Source: Granulicella sp. 5B5 (GTDB lineage Bacteria; Acidobacteriota; Terriglobia; Terriglobales; Acidobacteriaceae). From it: 64,000 nt of DNA. A program made the position numbers and the translations under genes. The notes beneath the pieces were generated by a model. That model searched no databases, was not told the origin of the DNA, and worked only from the letters and a program-made list of their open reading frames with translations. The stretch spans positions 868,001 through 932,000 of the forward strand of contig NZ_CP046444.1 in assembly GCF_014083945.1 (NCBI RefSeq), written 5' to 3'. Of the stretch, positions 25,817-34,565 are shown one piece after another. The stretch's first letter is position 1. The number at the start of each line of letters is the position of its first letter.

Positions 25817-26710
25817 ATGAACCTCTCCGGCTGCGGCACCGCTCTCGTCACTCCCTTCGCTCAAGACGGCTCCCTCGACGAGCCCGCTCTCCGCGCCCAC
25901 GTCCAGTGGCAGATCGAGAGTGGCGTCTCGCTCCTCATCCCCTGCGGCACCACCGGCGAAGCCTCCACCCTCACCGAGCAGGAGTGGCTCCGCGTCATCG
26001 AGATCACCATCGAAGCCGCCGCCGGCCGCGTCCCCATCTTCGCCGGATGCACGCACAACGCCACCGCGCAGGCCGTCGCCAACGCCAAGAAGCTCGCCAA
26101 GCTCACCGGCCTCACCGGCATCCTCACGGCAAATCCTTACTACAACCGCCCCGGGCAGGAAGGCCAGTACCAGCACTTCCGCGCCATCGCCGAAGCCGTC
26201 GACCTGCCGATCCTCCTCTACAACATCCCCGGCCGCACCGCTACCAACCTGCTCCCCGAAACCGTCCTCCGCCTCGCCGAGCTCAAAAACATCGTCGGCA
26301 TCAAGGAGTCCTCCGGCGTCATGGGCCAGATCACCGAACTCCTCGCCCAGGCCCCGGCGGACTTCAAAGTCTTCGCAGGCGACGACGCCCTCGCCCTCCC
26401 CGTCATCGCCCTCGGCGGCGTCGGACTCGTCTCCGTCGCCTCCAACGCCATCCCCGGCCCCATGTCGCAGATGATCGCCGCCGCCCTCACCGGAACTCAA
26501 GAAGCCTGGGCCACCGCACGCCAGCTCAACGCGCGCTACTTCGCCCTCATGCAGGCCCACTTCATCGAGCCCAGCCCCTCCCCCATCAAGACCTCGCTCG
26601 CCCTCCTCGGCCGAGGCTCAGAAAACCTCCGCCTCCCCATGGTCCCCGTCACCGACGCCACCCGCACTAAACTCCGGACGCTCCTCACCAGCCTCGGCCT
26701 GCTCCCCTAG
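25817..26710 (+). CDS. dapA: 4-hydroxy-tetrahydrodipicolinate synthase
   Basis: Condenses pyruvate with aspartate semialdehyde, the committed step to diaminopimelate and lysine. The Schiff-base lysine is K163 in VGIKESSG, Y135 is in LLYNIPGRT, and R140 is the substrate-binding arginine. CGTTGEASTL is the N-terminal family signature. Length of 297 residues is normal. It sits 5.3 kb from dapB in the same direction, apart from asd-lysC-dapB. Confidence 0.95.
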   Translation: MNLSGCGTALVTPFAQDGSLDEPALRAHVQWQIESGVSLLIPCGTTGEASTLTEQEWLRVIEITIEAAAGRVPIFAGCTHNATAQAVANAKKLAKLTGLTGILTANPYYNRPGQEGQYQHFRAIAEAVDLPILLYNIPGRTATNLLPETVLRLAELKNIVGIKESSGVMGQITELLAQAPADFKVFAGDDALALPVIALGGVGLVSVASNAIPGPMSQMIAAALTGTQEAWATARQLNARYFALMQAHFIEPSPSPIKTSLALLGRGSENLRLPMVPVTDATRTKLRTLLTSLGLLP

Positions 26711-26748
26711 CCAACCTGGCTCTTGCCGCCACCCGCGCTCTTGCCCTT

Positions 26749-26801
26749 CGCCACAGCGTCCGTGGCGAAACTTCGCTCACTTCGCGCCCTTGGCGGGAGC
26801 T
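26749..26801. repeat. Family C element with hairpin head
   Basis: TTCGCCAC-7-GTGGCGAA forms an 8-bp stem and continues into the family C tail CTTCGCTCACTTCGCGCCC...GGCGGGAG, ending at 26801. It lies between converging dapA and an exported-protein gene and may help end transcription. Confidence 0.75.
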
Positions 26802-26837
26802 CTCTTCCGCATCCCTCCAGGCTGTCGAGGCGCCCCA

Positions 26838-27311
26838 CTACCGCTCGTACATAAACGTCCCACACAGGTCCGTAGCGTTCATCATCCCTTCGCCCGTCAG
26901 CACCGGCATCGCCGTCCCTGAAAAGAACGCAAGCTGCAGGCTACGCCCGTCCGTATAGCTCACCATCCACTGCGTATCTTCGCTGCCGCAAAGCGTGTTC
27001 TTGTGCACAAACTTCTTGGTTCCGGGAATGTTCAGCCGATACAGCCTTCCCCCCTCCACCGGATCGCCATCCATATCGAACGTAGCCTTCACCTCCGCCG
27101 GCTTCAGGTCCCGAATCTCCGCGATCACATAGGACGAGAAGTTGATCGCCATCTTATCCCCTCCAAAGTACACATCACCCGTAACGGACTGCGCTGTTTT
27201 GCTCGCCGCCCGCCACGCGCCCTTCTCCTGGGCCCCGCTCTGCGCCACAACCCGGTCCGCACCCGCCAGCCCCAACACAGCCATCATCGCCAACAACGTC
27301 AAACGCTTCAT
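26838..27311 (-). CDS. Exported protein of unknown function
   Basis: 157-residue secreted protein. Signal peptide KRLTLLAMMAVLGLAGADRVVAQ, then a compact domain with VTGDVYFGGDKMAINFSSYVIA, EVKATFDMDG and two cysteines (TLCGSEDTQW, TDLCGTF) that may form a disulfide. I do not recognise the family. The ATG at 27311 is preferred because the upstream in-frame extension (to 27428) reaches the next gene and has no signal character. Divergent from the enolase-superfamily gene. Confidence 0.75.
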   Translation of the reverse strand: MKRLTLLAMMAVLGLAGADRVVAQSGAQEKGAWRAASKTAQSVTGDVYFGGDKMAINFSSYVIAEIRDLKPAEVKATFDMDGDPVEGGRLYRLNIPGTKKFVHKNTLCGSEDTQWMVSYTDGRSLQLAFFSGTAMPVLTGEGMMNATDLCGTFMYER

Positions 27312-27430
27312 CTCTCCAGCATCGCACCTGCCGCAACCCGAATCAAACCGGTACCACCCATCGGAATCCTCTTGGCACCCCTCTCGACAGCCATGCTGTC
27401 TGACAGCTATCGTCCTCAACGAGGACATCC

Positions 27431-28747
27431 ATGCAAACCACCCGTCGCGACCTCTTCAAGACCGGCCTCGCCACCGCCGCAGCCGCCGCGCTCCCAGCCT
27501 CCGCCGCCATCCCCCGCCACACCCACAGGACGCTCTCCGCCACCGAGCTCGAAGCCAACTACACCAAACTCAACGCCGAGCTCGCCCGCCCCGTCTTCAG
27601 ACGCGAGCTCTTCCCCAACCCCGTCGTACTCGACTCCATCGAGCTCCTCCACTACAAAAACTCCTGGCTCTGCCGCGTCCGCTCCACCAACGGTGCCGAA
27701 GGCATCTCCATCTCCAACGCCCAGCAGATGAAGTCCCTCTATCCCATCTTCGTGGACCGCGTTGCACCCTTCTTCCTCGGCCAGGACGTCCGCGACCTCG
27801 AACGCCTCCTCGACCTCTCCATGGTCTACCAGTCCAACTACAAAGCCACCGGCCTCGCCGTCTTCGTCCCGCTCGCCACGCTGGAGTTCGCCATCCTCGA
27901 CCTCTTCGGCAAGATGTCCAACCGCTCCATCGGCCTGCTCATCTCCGACAAGATCCACAACCCCAAAATCGCCGTCTACCAGGCCAACGGCGAGCGCTAC
28001 ATCTCCCCGGAAGAGACCATCGCGCACCTCAAGCGCGACGTCGCCATCTCTCATGCGAAGGCGATCAAGTTCAAACTCGGCGGCCGCATGTCGCACATCG
28101 AAACCCCGCCCGACCGCAGCGCGCGCCTCATCCCCATGGTCCGCGAAACCTTCGGCGACCAGATGGTCATCTCCGCCGACGCCAACGGCTCCTACACGCC
28201 GGAAGAAGCCATCCCCATCGGCAAACTCATGCAGCAGTACAAGTACGCGTTCTACGAAGAGCCCGTCCCCTTCGACAACTACGACGGCCTCCAGCAGGTC
28301 GCCGACGCCCTCGAGATCCCCATCGCCCTCGGCGAGCAGGAGCCCTCCACCTGGAACTTCCGCCACGTCCTCGCCCACAATGCCGTCGGCATCGTCCAGC
28401 AGGACATGTTCTACTTCGGCGGCATGTGCCGCTGCATGAAGGTCGCCCGCATGGCCGCCGTCCTCAACAAGCAGTGCATCCCGCACATCAGTTCCACCGG
28501 TCTCGGCTACCTCTACATGATGCACTTCGTCTCCGCCATCACCAACTCCGGCCCGTACCACGAGTTCAAGGAGTTCAACAACGATCTCCCCTACAAGTGC
28601 GCCACCTCCACGCTCCGCTCCAACGCCGACGGCGTCATCACCGTCCCCACCGGCCCCGGAGTAGGCGTAGAGATCGACCCCGACTACATCAAAAAACACG
28701 AAGTCATGAAAGTCATCAAACCCGCCAACTTCAAAGACGCCGAATAG
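27431..28747 (+). CDS. Enolase-superfamily (mandelate racemase/muconate lactonizing-type) protein, Tat-exported
   Basis: 438 residues. A Tat leader TTRRDLFKTGLATAAAAALP opens the protein. The capping domain and (beta/alpha) barrel follow. Catalytic KxK is in IKFKLGG, metal ligands are Asp in SADANGSY, Glu in FYEEPVPFDNY and Glu in ALGEQEPS, and the late barrel carries HISSTGLGYLY. This fits acid-sugar dehydratases of the mandelate racemase subgroup; export of such an enzyme is unusual but seen in Acidobacteria. GAGG lies eight bases before the ATG. Confidence 0.88.
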   Translation: MQTTRRDLFKTGLATAAAAALPASAAIPRHTHRTLSATELEANYTKLNAELARPVFRRELFPNPVVLDSIELLHYKNSWLCRVRSTNGAEGISISNAQQMKSLYPIFVDRVAPFFLGQDVRDLERLLDLSMVYQSNYKATGLAVFVPLATLEFAILDLFGKMSNRSIGLLISDKIHNPKIAVYQANGERYISPEETIAHLKRDVAISHAKAIKFKLGGRMSHIETPPDRSARLIPMVRETFGDQMVISADANGSYTPEEAIPIGKLMQQYKYAFYEEPVPFDNYDGLQQVADALEIPIALGEQEPSTWNFRHVLAHNAVGIVQQDMFYFGGMCRCMKVARMAAVLNKQCIPHISSTGLGYLYMMHFVSAITNSGPYHEFKEFNNDLPYKCATSTLRSNADGVITVPTGPGVGVEIDPDYIKKHEVMKVIKPANFKDAE

Positions 28748-28758
28748 CTTTCAAACAT

Positions 28759-28865
28759 CGCCACCGCCGCCGTGGCGAACCTTAGCTAACTTGGCGTACT
28801 TTGCGGGAACGCACTTGCCCTTGCTTTTGCTTTTTTGTTTGTCATTCCCGCAGGAATCTGCTTCT
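28759..28865. repeat. Family C plus family B repeat pair
   Basis: Hairpin head CGCCAC (28759-28764) with GTGGCG (28772-28777), family C tail to GCGGGAACGC (28812), a T/C-rich spacer, then a family B unit TTGTCATTCCCGC...GAATCTGCTTCT ending at 28865. AAGGA directly after the unit (28866-28870) is the Shine-Dalgarno of the cupin gene. The same C-then-B order occurs at 29338-29430 and 49755-49891. Confidence 0.8.
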
Positions 28866-28877
28866 AAGGACCAACCC

Positions 28878-29288
28878 ATGCTCTTCCTCCTTCTCGCCCT
28901 GCTTCAAACGCCGCAGCCACCACCCGTCACCATCTGGCCGCACGGCATCTCACCCCTCGGCATCAAACACAAGGACGACTTCGGCAACCACGGCCTCTCC
29001 ATTACCGTCCACACCACCTCCGGCATCGCCGAAGTCCATGAGACCACCGCCGACGTCATGATCGTCCAGAGCGGCGAAGCCACCCTCATCTACGGCGGCG
29101 AAGTCATCGACCCCAAACGCACCTCCCCGCACGAGGTCCGCGGCACCGGCATCAGAAACGGCACCACCGTCCCCATCACCACCGGAGACGTCATCCACTT
29201 CGCCGCCGGCGTCCCCCACCAATGGATCGTCGCCCCCGGCCACCAGATCACCTACCTCGTCGTCCATATCGAACAACCCACCCCATGA
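28878..29288 (+). CDS. Cupin-domain protein
   Basis: 136 residues: a short hydrophobic leader (MLFLLLALLQTP) and a single cupin barrel. Cupin motif 1 is EVHETTADVMIVQSGEATL and motif 2 is FAAGVPHQWIV. The leader suggests export. Ligand and reaction unknown. AAGGA stands seven bases before ATG 28878. The TGA stop overlaps the next gene's ATG (ATGA), indicating a cupin-esterase operon. Confidence 0.85.
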   Translation: MLFLLLALLQTPQPPPVTIWPHGISPLGIKHKDDFGNHGLSITVHTTSGIAEVHETTADVMIVQSGEATLIYGGEVIDPKRTSPHEVRGTGIRNGTTVPITTGDVIHFAAGVPHQWIVAPGHQITYLVVHIEQPTP

Positions 29289-30667
29289 CCCCTTCCCTTA
29301 AGCCCGAGCCAAACAACACTCGTCTCCAACAGCCCCGCCGTAGCGAAACTTCGCTCACTTTGCGGACTTCGCGGGAGACGCTTCTGCTTTTGCTTTTCTT
29401 GTTTGTCATTCCCGCACGAAATCTGCTTCTCGCCCAATCCACCCCAAAAGCCCAGCTTGAGCACCTCCGCCAGCAAGCCATACACGCCCTCTACATCGAC
29501 GACCCCCTGCCGCCGCTCCACACCCATGCCTATGGCTCTCTCCTCGCCACCCCCAACATCCGCGTCGAGCACATCACCTTCGCCACGCAGTTCGGTCAGC
29601 GAGTCCCCGCCATCGTCTACGTCCCAACGCACACCCACGGCAAGCTCCCCGCCATCGTCGTGGTCAACGGCCACGGCGGCGACAAGAGCTCCTGGTACGC
29701 CGTCTACACCGGCCTGCTCTACGCCACCGCCGGCGCCGTCGTCGTCACCTACGACCCCGTCGGTGAGTTCGAGCGCTCCATCACCAAGGGCTCCGAAACC
29801 GGCGAGCACGACAAGCCCATCCCCGGCCTCAAACATCCAGAACGCGTCGGTGGCTGGATGATCGAAGACGTCATGCAAGCTGTCCGCTACGCCGCCTCGC
29901 GATCCGACGTCGACACCACCCGCATCGCCGTCCTCGGCTACTCCATGGGCTCCTTCCACGCGATCCTCGCCTCGGCACTCGCCGGCCCGCAGCTTCCACG
30001 CATCCGCGCTGCCGTCCTCTCCGGTGGCGGCAACCTCGACGGCCACAACGAATACTGGGACTCCAGCCCCAAGCTCAACTGCCAGTCCGGCCCCTACAAA
30101 GCCCTCGACTTCCTCGGCGCCGCCTCTGGCACTTCGGATAAAAGAGGCGCCGTCCTCTACGCCCTCCGCGCTCAATCCGGCCCCACCTACATCATGAACG
30201 GCGAGCAGGACTCCCTCATCACCAAGTTCAACGAGAAGGAGCCATTCTTCGCCGCCCTCCGTCTGCGCATCGCCGCCATCACCGGCTCGCAGACCAATCT
30301 CCCCGAAACCATCTGGTTCCCCGAAGCCGGCCACCGTCCCAGCTGGGTCACCCGCCCCGCCGCCCTCTGGCTCAACCACCAGCTCCACTTCCCCAACTGG
30401 ACCGACGCCCAGATCGACGCCTTCCCCACCATCCGCGCCGCCGAGTGGGTCGCCAAAACCGGTGTCCGCATCTCGAAGGGCTACCAGGTCGAGCAGAAGG
30501 AAGGCGGAGTTCTCGCCCTCGACCTCAACCTTCCCGGCCTCACCCGCGAGCAACTCGAAGCCGTCCCCGAATCGGACTGGCAAAAGAACCACACCCTCTA
30601 CACCCTCGAAGGCTGGACCCCGAAGGCCCTCGCCGCCGACGCCACCGCCACCGCCCCGAGGCCTTGA
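29285..30667 (+). CDS. Alpha/beta hydrolase with a repeat-encoded N-terminal leader
   Basis: 460-residue esterase-like hydrolase. Nucleophile Ser lies in LGYSMGSFH (about S220), followed by NGEQDSL (acid) and EAGHRPSW (His), the normal triad order; NGHGGDKSSW resembles the oxyanion loop of acetyl-xylan-esterase-like enzymes. Residues about 18-51, including the hydrophobic LLLLLFLFVIPARNLLLAQ that looks like a signal sequence, are encoded by a family C and a family B repeat (29338-29430). The true start may be this ATG, coupled to the cupin stop, or a TTG inside the repeat. Confidence 0.82.
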   Translation: MTPSLKPEPNNTRLQQPRRSETSLTLRTSRETLLLLLFLFVIPARNLLLAQSTPKAQLEHLRQQAIHALYIDDPLPPLHTHAYGSLLATPNIRVEHITFATQFGQRVPAIVYVPTHTHGKLPAIVVVNGHGGDKSSWYAVYTGLLYATAGAVVVTYDPVGEFERSITKGSETGEHDKPIPGLKHPERVGGWMIEDVMQAVRYAASRSDVDTTRIAVLGYSMGSFHAILASALAGPQLPRIRAAVLSGGGNLDGHNEYWDSSPKLNCQSGPYKALDFLGAASGTSDKRGAVLYALRAQSGPTYIMNGEQDSLITKFNEKEPFFAALRLRIAAITGSQTNLPETIWFPEAGHRPSWVTRPAALWLNHQLHFPNWTDAQIDAFPTIRAAEWVAKTGVRISKGYQVEQKEGGVLALDLNLPGLTREQLEAVPESDWQKNHTLYTLEGWTPKALAADATATAPRP

Positions 30668-30910
30668 CACGCCTCGTACAATAGAAACAGAGGCAAGACT
30701 GCGCGGCCGAGCTGGGCTCTTCCTCCAGCAGTCCAGTGTCGCCAGCAACTTTATTTGACAACCGAACGCCTCCACCGGCCCGGTAACCACCAAACTGGTT
30801 ACGAGCCTAACTCCAATTGGCTGCGGATCATACCCGCAAAACCAGGGGAGGGTAGGCATCCCAGTGGACCGGAAAATCCACTGCGGCTCTCCCGTACAAT
30901 CGGGCTAATC
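30668..30910 (+). promoter_or_regulatory. Structured leader region upstream of dapD
   Basis: About 240 bases without a gene. Small perfect stems are GTAACCA (30783-30789) with TGGTTAC (30796-30802), GCGG/CCGC around 30823-30837, AGTGGA (30863-30868) with TCCACT (30877-30882), and CCCG/CGGG at 30891-30904 enclosing TACAAT. CCAGGGGAGGG near 30842 resembles the G-rich part of the leader element before 5377 and 60408. A TTGACA and a TACAAT at 30664-30682 are only 7 bases apart, too close for a normal promoter. It does not match a lysine riboswitch pattern known to me. Confidence 0.4.
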
Positions 30911-31786
30911 ATGACCCACGCTAGCCCCCATGTTCTGGAACCCAAAATCGAGCACTGGTTCGCCCAGGGCGCTGCCGCCATCGGCGAAAACGACGCGATC
31001 TACACCTTCGAGCTTCTCCGCGAGGCCCTCGAGCTCGGTCGCCTTCGCTCCGCCGAACCCGACGCGACCGCACCCACCGGCTGGCGCGTCAACCCCTGGG
31101 TCAAGCGCGGCATCCTGCTCGGCTTCCGCCTCGGCGCCCTCACCCAGATGGACGGCGAGCACCCACTCGGCCAGGCAGCTCTGTCGTTCGTCGACAAGGC
31201 CACCTACCCGGTCCGCCGCTTCATCCCGGACGACGGCATCCGCATCGTCCCCGGCGGCAGCAGCGTCCGCGCCGGCGCACACCTCGCCAAAGGCACCGTC
31301 ATGATGCCCCCGGCCTACGTCAACGTCGGCGCCTTCGTCGATGAAGGCACCATGATCGACTCACACGCCCTCGTCGGCAGCTGTGCCCAGATCGGCAAGC
31401 GCGTCCACCTCTCCGCCGCCGCACAGATCGGCGGAGTCCTCGAGCCGGTCAACGCCTCACCGGTCATCATCGAGGACGACGCCCTCGTCGGCGGCAACAC
31501 CGGCGTCTACGAGGGCACCATCGTCCGCAGCCGCGCCGTCCTCGCCGCCGGAGTCATCCTCACCCGCGGCACCCCGGTCTACGACCTGCCCAACAACACG
31601 GTGCTCAAGGCAACAGCTGACGCGCCTCTGATCATCCCCTCAGGAGCCGTCGTCGTAGCTGGCAGCCGCGCCATCACCCACGGCCCCGGCAAAGACCTCG
31701 GCCTCAGCGTCTACACCCCCATCATCGTCAAATACCGCGATGAAAAAACCGAACTCTCCACCACCCTGGAGGACCTCCTGCGCTAG
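30911..31786 (+). CDS. dapD: 2,3,4,5-tetrahydropyridine-2,6-dicarboxylate N-succinyltransferase
   Basis: Succinyl-CoA-dependent step of the succinylase route to diaminopimelate. An N-terminal helical domain ([32 protein letters not shown]) precedes a left-handed beta helix of hexapeptide repeats: [40 protein letters not shown] and [18 protein letters not shown]. Length of 291 residues is typical. ATG 30911 chosen; an in-frame start at 30755 would translate the hairpin-rich leader. It indicates that this organism uses succinylated intermediates, although dapC, dapE and lysA are not in the window. Confidence 0.94.
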   Translation: MTHASPHVLEPKIEHWFAQGAAAIGENDAIYTFELLREALELGRLRSAEPDATAPTGWRVNPWVKRGILLGFRLGALTQMDGEHPLGQAALSFVDKATYPVRRFIPDDGIRIVPGGSSVRAGAHLAKGTVMMPPAYVNVGAFVDEGTMIDSHALVGSCAQIGKRVHLSAAAQIGGVLEPVNASPVIIEDDALVGGNTGVYEGTIVRSRAVLAAGVILTRGTPVYDLPNNTVLKATADAPLIIPSGAVVVAGSRAITHGPGKDLGLSVYTPIIVKYRDEKTELSTTLEDLLR

Positions 31787-31839
31787 CCGCGGGAACCTCC
31801 AGCACAACACCCACGTACTGAAGAAGGAAGGAGTTTCCC

Positions 31840-32028
31840 ATGAAGGTCCTGCTCTTCGTCATCCTGCTCATCTTCTGCTGGCCGCTGGCCCTGCTCGCGA
31901 TCGTGCTCTACCCCATCGTCTGGCTGCTTCTGCTGCCCTTCCGCATCGTGGGCATCGCCGTCGATGGCGTCCTGGAGCTGCTCCGAGCCATCTTCACCCT
32001 GCCCGGCCGTCTGCTCCGCGCCATCTAA
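31840..32028 (+). CDS. Small hydrophobic membrane protein
   Basis: 62 residues, almost wholly hydrophobic, with two segments (LLFVILLIFCWPLALLAIVL and PIVWLLLLPFRIVGIAVDGV) and a short basic end. No family recognised. A strong AAGGAAGGAG ends six bases before the ATG, supporting real translation. It follows dapD by 53 bases and precedes a TMEM175-like gene by 44. Confidence 0.7.
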   Translation: MKVLLFVILLIFCWPLALLAIVLYPIVWLLLLPFRIVGIAVDGVLELLRAIFTLPGRLLRAI

Positions 32029-32072
32029 CGTTTACCTCATACACCCGGCGCGAACCTGATACGCTGTTGCCC

Positions 32073-32810
32073 ATGCAAGCCCTCAACCAGCACATCGCCA
32101 AAGACGGCTTCCGCCTGCGCGGGACGTCCATGTCCCGCATCGACGGCTTCTCCGACGTCGTCTTTGGCTTCGCGCTCACCCTTCTCGTCGTCTCGCTGGA
32201 AGTCCCCCGCACCTACGACGAGTTCCATGCAGCCCTGCTGGGCTTCTTCCCCTTCGCTGTCTGTTTCTTCTTCCTCATTCTCGTCTGGCTCGCGCACTTC
32301 CGCTTCTTCCGCCGCTACGGTCTGCACGACCTCAGCACCATCTGGATCAACTGCGCCCTGCTCTTTTCGGTGCTCTTCTACGTCTATCCACTCAAGTTCC
32401 TCTTCTCCGTCACCACCGGCTCTCACATCGGCCCTGGCGCCTTCACCAACCCCTACCAGCCACGCGAAGTGATGACTGTCTACGGCGTGGGCTTTGCCGC
32501 TATCTACTTCTGCCTAGCCGCCCTCTATCTCAACGCCTGGCGTCAGCGCCACGTGCTCAAGCTCAACCCGGTAGAGACGGCCATGACCATGAGCGACTTC
32601 GTCGACAAACTCGGCGATGCCATCATCGGTCTGTTCTGCGCGCTGATGGCACAACTCCTTCCACCGGATCACGCCGGTGACGCCGGCTGGTTCTTCTTCC
32701 TCATCGCCATCTGGAGCACCATCAACGGATTCATCGGTGGCCGCGCCGTCCGCCGCGCCCGCGTCAACCTCACGCCTGAAGATCTCGAACCCCTATCTCA
32801 TGGAAACTGA
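32073..32810 (+). CDS. TMEM175-like (DUF1211) membrane protein
   Basis: 245 residues with about six helices. The signature RIDGFSDVVFGFALTLLVVSL contains the FSD motif. LILVWLAHFRFFRRYGL and TIWINCALLFSVLFYVYPLK follow as helices 3 and 4. Compared with the member at 25204 it is about 45 residues longer, with an extended loop around GSHIGPGAFTNPYQPREV. Likely a cation (K+) channel family member. ATG 32073 chosen because a much longer upstream frame (from 31740) overlaps dapD and the small membrane gene. Confidence 0.82.
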   Translation: MQALNQHIAKDGFRLRGTSMSRIDGFSDVVFGFALTLLVVSLEVPRTYDEFHAALLGFFPFAVCFFFLILVWLAHFRFFRRYGLHDLSTIWINCALLFSVLFYVYPLKFLFSVTTGSHIGPGAFTNPYQPREVMTVYGVGFAAIYFCLAALYLNAWRQRHVLKLNPVETAMTMSDFVDKLGDAIIGLFCALMAQLLPPDHAGDAGWFFFLIAIWSTINGFIGGRAVRRARVNLTPEDLEPLSHGN

Positions 32811-32868
32811 TTCACCGCTTGGACTTCCCCGTTCGCCGCCGCTGCATAGTGCGGTAGACTGAAAGTCC

Positions 32869-34530
32869 ATGGCAAATGAAAAACTGCAAATAATCCCGCT
32901 CGGCGGGCTCGGTGAGTTCGGCATGAACTGCATGGCTCTCCGCTTCGGCGACGACATCCTCGTCATCGACGCCGGCCTCATGTTCCCCGAAGAAGAGCTC
33001 CTCGGCGTCGATATCGTCGTCCCGGACATCTCCTATCTCATCGAGAACCGCGACAAGGTCCGCGGCATCGTCCTCACCCACGGCCACGAAGACCACATCG
33101 GCGGCCTCCCCTGGATACTCTCTGAGCTCAACGTACCCGTCTACGGCACCGAGTTCACCCTCGCCTACGTCGAAGGCAAGCTCGAAGAGCACCGCCTCCT
33201 CGACGATGCCGAGCTCATCGAGATGCTTCCCGGCGACCGCATCACCCTCGGCGCCTTCAGCATCAACCCCATCCGCGTCACGCACTCGCTGGTCGACTGC
33301 GTAGCACTCGCCATCCACACCCCCGTCGGCATCGTCCTCCACACCGGCGACTTCAAAATCGATCTCTCTTCACCCGACGGTCATCCCTTCGACCTTCAGG
33401 CCTTCGCCGACCTTGGCAAGCAGGGCGTGCTCGTCCTCCTGCAGGACTCCACCAACGTCGATCGCCCCGGCTTCACCCCGGGCGAAAAGGCTGTCATCCC
33501 GCGCCTCGACGACATCTTCGGCGCCACGAAGAAGAAGCTCTTCTTCTCCTGCTTCTCCTCCTCGATCCACCGCATGAAGATCGCGATGGACCTCGCTCAG
33601 AAGCATGGCCGCAAGGTCGCGCTCATCGGCCGCTCCATCGACAACTCCGCGGAGATCGCGCAGGACCTCGGCTATCTCGACCCCGCCCCCGGCCTCATCA
33701 TCAACCCCGGCCAGATCCGCGACACTCCAGCGAACAAGCTGTTGATCCTTATCTCCGGCACGCAGGGCGAACCCATGTCCGCCCTCTCCCGCGCCGCCGT
33801 CGACAACCACAAGTTTGCCAAGATCGACGCCGGCGACACAGTGCTCCTCAGCTCGCGCGTCATCCCCGGCAACGAAAAGGCCATCTACCGCGTCATCGAC
33901 CACCTCGAACGCCGCGACGCCCGCGTCATCCACGACGACGGCACCAACGGCCTCATCCACGTCTCCGGCCACGGCTCGCAGGAAGAGCTGCGCATGATGA
34001 TCAACCTCGTGCGTCCAAAGTTCTTCATCCCCGTCCACGGCGACTACCGCCACCTCAAGCGCCACGTCGAGCTCGCCTCCGCCACCGGAATCCCCGAGAA
34101 GGTCATCCTCATGGAGGACGGCGACGTCCTCACCGTCGATCCCAAGTCAGCCGAGAAGACCGGCAAGGTCACCGTCGGCCGCGTCTGCATCGACAACAAC
34201 TCCACCGCTGACGTCGTCGAAGACACCGTCATCCGCGACCGCAAGCACCTCGGCGAAGACGGCGTCTTCCTCCCCATCATCGCCATCAACCGCCGCACCG
34301 GCCAGGTCGAAGGCACACCCGAAATCACCACCCGCGGCTTCGCGGCAGACGATCCCGAACTCCTCCGCAACGCCCGCGACATCGTCGTGCGCACCCTCGA
34401 AACCTCCAGCGAAGAAGAGCGCCGCGACTACGGCGTCATGAAGGACAAGATCCGCGGCGACCTCAAGCGCTTCATCCAGAAGAACGCCAACCGTCGCCCG
34501 CTCATCATGCCCATCATCCTTGAGCTGTAA
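32869..34530 (+). CDS. rnj: Ribonuclease J
   Basis: Metallo-beta-lactamase/beta-CASP nuclease with 5'-3' exo- and endoribonuclease activity in RNA maturation and decay. The zinc motif HGHEDH is at residues 71-76, VLHTGDFKID supplies the next ligand, and the beta-CASP block carries STNVDRPGFTPGEK and FFSCFSSSIHRM. PVHGDYRHLKRH holds the late His. A C-terminal domain (from about 460) completes the normal length of 553 residues. Start at ATG 32869. It stands alone; the downstream gene converges. Confidence 0.96.
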   Translation: MANEKLQIIPLGGLGEFGMNCMALRFGDDILVIDAGLMFPEEELLGVDIVVPDISYLIENRDKVRGIVLTHGHEDHIGGLPWILSELNVPVYGTEFTLAYVEGKLEEHRLLDDAELIEMLPGDRITLGAFSINPIRVTHSLVDCVALAIHTPVGIVLHTGDFKIDLSSPDGHPFDLQAFADLGKQGVLVLLQDSTNVDRPGFTPGEKAVIPRLDDIFGATKKKLFFSCFSSSIHRMKIAMDLAQKHGRKVALIGRSIDNSAEIAQDLGYLDPAPGLIINPGQIRDTPANKLLILISGTQGEPMSALSRAAVDNHKFAKIDAGDTVLLSSRVIPGNEKAIYRVIDHLERRDARVIHDDGTNGLIHVSGHGSQEELRMMINLVRPKFFIPVHGDYRHLKRHVELASATGIPEKVILMEDGDVLTVDPKSAEKTGKVTVGRVCIDNNSTADVVEDTVIRDRKHLGEDGVFLPIIAINRRTGQVEGTPEITTRGFAADDPELLRNARDIVVRTLETSSEEERRDYGVMKDKIRGDLKRFIQKNANRRPLIMPIILEL

Positions 34531-34565
34531 GCATCCAGGGCTCTAACTCAAAGGTGTTGGCTGCG

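Noticed and set aside
30668-30910. Lysine riboswitch upstream of dapD (and of asd/lysC at 17040-17155)
   Set aside because: The characteristic conserved junction segments are not seen; the stems present are short and of another layout.
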